From assembly GCA_021234155.1 (NCBI GenBank), contig JAJEKV010000576.1, positions 62,001 through 126,000 of the forward strand: a stretch of 64,000 nt of DNA, read 5' to 3'. This DNA comes from Isoetes taiwanensis. Lineage: Eukaryota > Streptophyta > Lycopodiopsida > Isoetales > Isoetaceae. Below are positions 58,600 to 64,000 of the stretch, in pieces. The notes beneath the pieces are model-generated. The model had not been told where the DNA came from and did not search any database. It saw nothing but the letters and a program-made list of their open reading frames with translations. Position numbers and translations under genes: made by a program. How positions within the stretch are numbered: position 1 is the first letter of the stretch; every line of letters begins with the position of its first letter.

Positions 58600-59790
58600 C
58601 TAATATGACTACTGTGACCCTATAACAATAAGCTAACGTGATTATTTTTTATCTTAAAACTACATATATATATATTTTTTATAACAACCCATTCAATTGT
58701 TTTAGGGATGTGGTCTATGGTTTTATGAATTGTTATTTTTACATCCATATCAAATCCCTCTGGAACCCCCTGTCATTGTGCTACATATTCCAACCTCCTC
58801 ATCCCTCCAAAACTCTATCTTTTCCCCAAGCCTGCCCCTTTTGCTACTTCTTTTTTCCAGTTGGACCTGGAGGTCTTTAATTGCGTGATTAATAACAACA
58901 ATAATACTAGTAGCAGTAGCAATAGCAGTAACAGTAGCATTGTTATAAGAAGAGAAACAATGAATATGGAAAAGGGCAATCCATCGAATATAGAAGGGTC
59001 TTTATTATAAAAGCATCGATTATTATCACCAGAGTTGTCCCTTGATGGACCATAAGTGGTTCATTTGTACGGTTCACTTTAAAATTCATATAAAATCAAT
59101 GGCATAAAATTTAATTAAATTCTTTTTATACATTAAGATGTGGCAATCATGTTGCACATGAAAAATAGGTAAAAATGCATATACCCCCTAAATTAAAAGT
59201 TATATTTAGGTGAATCAAGGGGATCAAGTGTTTGTTTCATGTTTGCATAATGTAAAACTGTCTCAATATAAGTTTTTTTTTAGCACACCAGCCCTACCGG
59301 GCCTACAGCCTTTCCTCAAATTCTAGCCTATCCACGTGTAATTTCCATGTCATCAAAATCTGATGTGGTTTATTTTGCACCATCAGATATCTAGTTTCAC
59401 AAATCTAAGGCCAGAAAAATTAGATATTCGGCCAAAAATGGGCACAGAGCCACGGAGATGGAGAAGGTCACGGCCTGCCTTCTTCGCATAAGGTTCTTTT
59501 TCTTATTTGCGGAAATTAGTTTTCACGGATTTGGCCTTCACAAGAACAGACTGCAAAAGTCTCTTTGCGAATTAGAAGGCAGACTTCGGTGACCTGTAAG
59601 TGGTACCTGTCGTTTAGGTTTCTTTCCTTTTCATCGAAAAAACTGCGTTCTTTGTATTTCTTTAACCGCCCTGAAGACAGCAAACGTAACATCTGAAATA
59701 AAACCGAAGAACAACGTTGTTGCATTTTTTGTAAGCAATGGCAAGACCGTGCTGTATGGTAATCTGTCTTCCTTTCTCAATCGAGGTGCA
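58600..59790. other. AT-rich DNA; includes repeat family X copy 2 at 59030-59280
   Basis: 59030-59280 matches 50565-50820. The rest has simple AT-rich and AATAATACTAGTAGCAGTAG-type sequence and no gene. Confidence 0.5.
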
Positions 59791-59796
59791 GTTTTA

Positions 59797-60112
59797 CAAT
59801 TGTTGCTGGATTTTGATTCATGAATTGATCTTTATCCTTTGTGAGGATCTCTCCTGAAGCTTAAGGCTTTGATCTATGGCTTTTGTTCGACGTTTTTCCT
59901 CAAACCCTTTTGCATGCAACCAGCAATAATTGCTGACCAAGTGACCACATTATGCTCAGGCATTTGCTCAAACAGCAGCATTGTATTTACAAGTTGTCTC
60001 TGTCGACAATATCCTGTGTGCGGCAACTCTACCCTGATATTTTCCTACCCGACATATGTAAGCAACTTGCGAAGCTACATTCCCAGGTGAGTCTGAGATT
60101 TCAGAGTTCATT
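59797..60112. repeat. Direct repeat, copy 1 (partner 60647-60965)
   Basis: Over 300 bp almost identical to 60647-60965, 850 bp downstream. The content is a PPR fragment on the minus strand: MLLFE and NVVTWSAIIAGCMQKGLRK read downward from about 59990. Confidence 0.9.
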
Positions 60113-60419
60113 TAGCATGATTACTCAGGTTTTTGCAAGAAAGCATCAAGTTAGGTTTTCATTCTCAATCATCTCAGTGTTGTTGAAATGCTCTAGAGGC
60201 AAACTAAGAAAATATAGGGCACCGACCTTACCAAAACCTGATTGTAAGAACCCTGCATATTACTATAGACGCTTTATATAATAAGGACGTCTCCATGTTT
60301 ATGTTATCCCTGCAAGTCAGTATTTTTCTTGAACAGCCTACAAACAATCCATGAGCAAACGCAATACAAAGATAACAAAGTAAAATTTTGAATTATATAT
60401 ATGCAGACAATTTGAACTA

Positions 60420-60640
60420 TGGCAGAAGCTTCAACTAGAGTATTCGTGTTCCCGCAGAAGCTTCACCAAATGTTACACCTCCTGTGATTGCATCTGCACT
60501 AGACCATTTTGGTAATGTTGTAAACATTGAGATCGTGAAGAACCCGACAGATCCAAAACAGTCTATGGGTCGTGCTTTGGTGGAGATGGACATAACCCAG
60601 CCAGTGCAGAATGTGATTGAATATCTTTTGATGCTCTGAG
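60420..60640 (+). pseudogene. RRM-like protein fragment
   Basis: Begins MAEASTRVFV (60420); after a frameshift it reads IASALDHFGNVVNIEIVKNP, then MGRALVEMDITQPVQNVIEYL. The layout L-HFG-V--I-I, then ALVEM----AV resembles RNP2/RNP1 spacing of an RRM domain. Intronless and flanked by the direct repeats. Exact family not recognised. Confidence 0.35.
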
Positions 60641-60646
60641 GTATTC

Positions 60647-60965
60647 CAATTGTTGCTGGACTTTGATTCATGGATTGATCTTTATCCTTTGTGAGGATCT
60701 TTCCTGAAGCTTAAGGCTTTGATCTATGGCTTTTGTTTGACGTTTTTCCTCAAACCCTTTTGCATGCAACCAGCAATAATTGCTGACCAAGTGACCACAT
60801 TATGCTCAGGCATATGCTCAAACAGCAGCATTGTATTTACAAGTTGTCTCTGTCGACAATATCCTGTGGGCGGCAACTCTACCCTGATATTTTTCCCACC
60901 CGACATATGTAAGCAACTTGCGAAGCTATATTCCCAGGTGAGTCTGAGATTTCAGAGTTCATTTA
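60647..60965. repeat. Direct repeat, copy 2, holding a minus-strand PPR fragment
   Basis: On the minus strand 60906-60724 reads RQLVNTMLLFEHMPEHNVVT then WSAIIAGCMQKGLRKN, one and a half PPR motifs. The long plus-strand frame over the same bases is its shadow until about 60960. Confidence 0.8.
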
Positions 60966-61318
60966 GTTCCAGCAGTTTGATTGGCATGTACTCCATTGCA
61001 GAGGCTCGAAAGATCTTTGACAAGCTTCCAGTTTGTGATGTTGTCTCATGGAATGCACTTATTGCAGGATATGTAGACAATGGCCATAACGAAGAGGCTT
61101 TAAAATGTTTTGACCTGATGCGTGTTCCTCCTGATGTTTTTACATTTGCCACTGCGCTGAAAGCTTGTACTAGCATTGCAGCAACCGAGAAGGGCAGAAA
61201 CAGTCATAAGGAATTGTTACAACATTGCATGATCAATAGTGCATATACCAGAGTTAATGTTGCAGAATCTTCCATCACTAATTTTGCAAATGTGTTCCTG
61301 GAAGATATAAATCATTGA
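60966..61318 (+). pseudogene. PPR gene fragment (plus strand)
   Basis: SSLIGMYSIAEARKIFDKLP then CDVVSWNALIAGYVDNGHNE, then PPDVFTFATALKACTSIAAT. These are consecutive PLS-type PPR motifs; the KCG part of the first motif is deleted (MYSIAEA instead of MY-KCGSIAEA). The frame runs on 30 unrelated residues to a stop at 61318. It faces away from the minus-strand PPR fragment beside it, so the two derive from different genes or a rearrangement. Confidence 0.75.
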
Positions 61319-62880
61319 AAGGTTGAAGCTCTTTCGTTGCAGCATGCTATCTTTTCAAAGAAGTGTAAGCAACAAAATGACATAAAGAATTGTGGGCATT
61401 GTTGATATTTGGTTTCTTGAAGTTCGCAAGTAGCAGGTACGTTTTCCATATATGCAATGTATGTAGAAACACAACATCTTTTTGTTGTTCTTTTTGTAGA
61501 CATTGAGTCTTGATTTGCAAGAGAGATTGTAGCCCCTCTGCCCAGGCAAAATCAGGCAAAATCAGTCTGCTGCTAAAGGCAGCGAGGTAGAGCATGGCAA
61601 AAATCTGCCATTATGCTCCTTGCTGAGTGATTGCCGTAAAATTCCACTTTCTTCTGTTAGTTCTAGATTTAAAGGAGAATTCAGGCAGTGATATACTACC
61701 TCAGGGGAATGATTCTCAAGTTGGCAGTCCTTCCATGTCTGTAGAACCAATGAAGTTAGCATTGGACATGTTCAGACTCAGCACTTGGAATTTATCTTTC
61801 TTATGGTTTTTTTATCAATAGAATTTTATGTCTGAAAGCGATTGCTAATTTACTCTAATCCAGCTGACGCTCTGCCAGTAGCAGCCAAAATAGCTTCAAA
61901 ACACCTAAATTTCTAACTAACTACTTGGTCCTAAGGATGGGCATGTGATTGTATAGTAACATGTTTGAGCCATTACATTTTTCCAAAGATCTTTGTCAAT
62001 GAATAAGACTGCTTTCTTTAGCTTTTTTAAATAGAAAGGTTGCAATTTGTACTAGGGAATAATATAATAACATTAATTTAGCAGTTAGCAGTTGAAGAAG
62101 AGGTAATCAAGGACTAGCAATTTAGTAGTTGAAGAAGACCTATTGAAGGACTTGCAGTTGTAAATGTACTTATTGTTTGCCATCGAATTGCTTACAGTTT
62201 TGATCTGATTATTTGCAGATCTTCCAAGTCTAGAATTATATACATACAGCTTGCCAACTATGTGCAATGTCATCCACACCCCATCGAAGTAACGTCCACC
62301 AGCCACATCAAGTAGCAATCTTGTTAGATGTTTAAGAAGGTAAGTCTTTTCATCACTTCACTTGTCGAGGTTTTTGATGGGGTGATTTTGGACCTTCACA
62401 TGCCGGGGCCGGGCCTCAGTACAAGATGTTACTTCAAAAATCACAAAGGAGACCCGCCCGACTTGCCACCATCATGAAGCGTGAGATGCCGTTTGGGTGC
62501 CATTGATGACGGTTTAGACAAAGAACCTAAAAAGAAACATCCCCGCCTCAAAGCTAAAATATGGTGCCTCGCCCATGCTGATACTTTTCGGTTCATAATT
62601 GTTACCAGTGCCATGGTTACTAGTTTTCTATTATTAGTGCCCAATATATGCCACGCACTTAACTGTCCATTACTAACATTTATTAGAATGGTTCCAATAT
62701 TTAGAAATTATTTCTCAAAATGTTGCACAACCTCACTTACATGCACATTTTTAACACCTCCAAGCAATGATGAATAATAACATGCAAAGCTAGGTGTATC
62801 AAACATATTTTACACAGTTGTGTTCTACAAAACAAAGTTGTTGCTGGCATGCATTCTTATTCTATTCTTGCTGCTCTCTT
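61319..62880. other. Intergenic, no gene seen
   Basis: Short frames only. A 98-codon plus-strand frame at 62481-62777 has no recognisable features. Confidence 0.4.
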
Positions 62881-62887
62881 TTTGTTT

Positions 62888-62950
62888 GGGTCCCATAGGC
62901 CAATTGGTCTCCGTGGACGCTAAAAATCTATTCTATTCTATTCTTATTGC
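62888..62950 (+). mobile_element. LINE-like 3' end with stem-loop and (TATTC)n tail
   Basis: Plus strand: GGGTCCCATAGGCCAATTGG, then TCTCCGTGGACGCTAAAAAT, then TATTC repeats. The stem-loop AGGCC-AATT-GGTCT (62897-62910) pairs with one G-T wobble, and it fits the pattern of LINE copies B-G. Only the end is recognisable, so this is a strongly 5'-truncated insertion. Confidence 0.6.
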
Positions 62951-63559
62951 AGTATTTGAAAAGGGGGTCTTGATTGTTAAATCAGCTCATAAATAATAGA
63001 ACAATGTGGAAATAACAGATTGTATGAACGCCAATAAACACATTCTATTTACGGGTTTGTATTCAAGCCCAAAGAAACCTTTGTAAGTCTAATTCCACTT
63101 CTTGCATGCAACCCGAAGCATTTCTATTCATGTTATTCAAATAGCTCGCCACCATCGAGTAGACCAATGTTTAAAGTTCATCTTGCTATAATGTCAATCA
63201 CTTTTATACATTTGACATTGGATGTTGAAAAGCCGATGTTCTACCCTAAGTATAGGATCTATTCATACACAATAAAATAGTAAAACAACATTTATCTTGC
63301 TAGAGGTCTAGAGTAGTGCCAAGAACTATAGTTGTATTTCATGGCCGTAATAGATAAATATACATGAGAAACTATTGGCAATGACTTTGCTGATATCATT
63401 TAGTTTGAACAAATGTCAATTATTCTACATGTGGTTGTACACTTCTTTCGTTCAATGATCTGACAAAAAAAACATAATCGAGGTGCTTTCAACTGCTACT
63501 AACAAATCTTACCTTGCCAAAGTCTTCTGGTGTGCCTCTTGCTAGTTTTATTTTTTTCA

Positions 63560-64000
63560 TTATAATGATATTTTTACATATAAGATAAGGATGAATACAC
63601 AAAAAACCTTGTTCCAATCGATGTCTAGGAAGGAAGATATAGTGAATCAAACATGACAGAGTCAAAACTGTTTTCTGTCTTCTATGGACTAATAATGGTT
63701 CCCAGAAGGTTGCTTCAGTTAAAATTTCACAACTTTTATACGGAAGTGGTTTTTTACTTCAAATTTGGTATATAAATAGTTGATTAATTGCTGCATGCAT
63801 AAAAATTATTTGTTGGTTTGTAAATTGATGTTTCAACTTTGACTTATAGTAACAATTTTGAGCGACTTTAATTGATGTCTATTTTGTATAGAAACTTATA
63901 TGTTATTGAAAAAATCATATATAAATGCTTGTATGGATATGAGATCAATGCAAAAAAGAAAAAGAGCAAAAGACATGATCATGATAAATCAAGAAGGGTT
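63560..64000. repeat. Dispersed repeat family X, copy 3 (runs off the window)
   Basis: Matches 50836-51275 throughout with moderate divergence. No coding. 62951-63559 before it is AT-rich without a gene. Confidence 0.6.

Noticed and set aside
60719-60960. First third of the 199-codon plus-strand frame
   Set aside because: The same bases encode PPR motifs on the minus strand; only the part after about 60966 is PPR on the plus strand.

Overview
This window looks like nuclear DNA of a land plant with a large, repeat-rich genome, most likely a fern or a related seed-free plant. The evidence is a three-exon eS30 ribosomal protein gene with two telo-boxes upstream, several PPR (pentatricopeptide) sequences including one with seven 31-residue motifs in a row, a Ty3/gypsy chromovirus, and many LINEs. 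The clade is an inference. There is nothing prokaryotic here, and most of the window is transposable-element debris.

Layout. 0-8.4 kb: a decayed Ty3/gypsy chromovirus pol (RT/RNase H, integrase, chromodomain), a polypurine tract, one long LTR (2781-5131) that carries an internal direct duplication, then a tRNA-iMet-type primer-binding site. The order is therefore internal-LTR-internal. 8.4-13 kb: an older LINE split by a second LINE with a DUF4283-like ORF1, flanked by a 24-bp duplication, then a PPR relic. 13.7-15.2 kb: a 335-bp MITE with TTA duplication whose empty site survives in a paralogous segment at 42.1 kb, and the eS30 gene. 16.7-17.4 kb: a relic resembling the Rep (HUH) protein of Replitron-type elements.

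18-35.4 kb holds five LINE copies (B-F), all on the minus strand, head to tail, separated only by GA/TC (in one case also GT) microsatellite. A sixth copy (G) lies at 40-41.5 kb, again between purine tracts. Their 3' ends share a stem-loop of the form TAGRCC-N4/5-GGYCT, followed by a short A/T-rich stretch and a microsatellite tail. This looks like a plant LINE family that inserts into simple repeats.

36-39.5 kb: a decayed PIF/Harbinger transposon. 39.5-40 kb and 17.6-18 kb: two copies of another repeat, each bordering a LINE-filled GA tract. 44.9-46.8 kb: a 618-codon PPR gene whose E domain is broken by a frameshift. 49.2-53.8 kb: a broken, spliced gene resembling the Crypton-derived DUF3504 recombinase-like family, with a large AT-rich repeat inside it. 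55.84-58.33 kb: a retroelement framed by a 17-bp target-site duplication. Its 5' part is an array of about 390-450 bp monomers with tRNA-like A and B boxes, and its 3' part encodes a zinc-binding LINE tail followed by poly(A). 59.8-61.3 kb: a mosaic of PPR relics on both strands and an RRM-like fragment. The rest is AT-rich DNA without recognisable genes.

Only eS30 looks fully intact. The PPR gene at 45 kb may be expressed in truncated form. Everything was read by eye from the sequence and translations. Family names rest on remembered motifs, and no database search was run.
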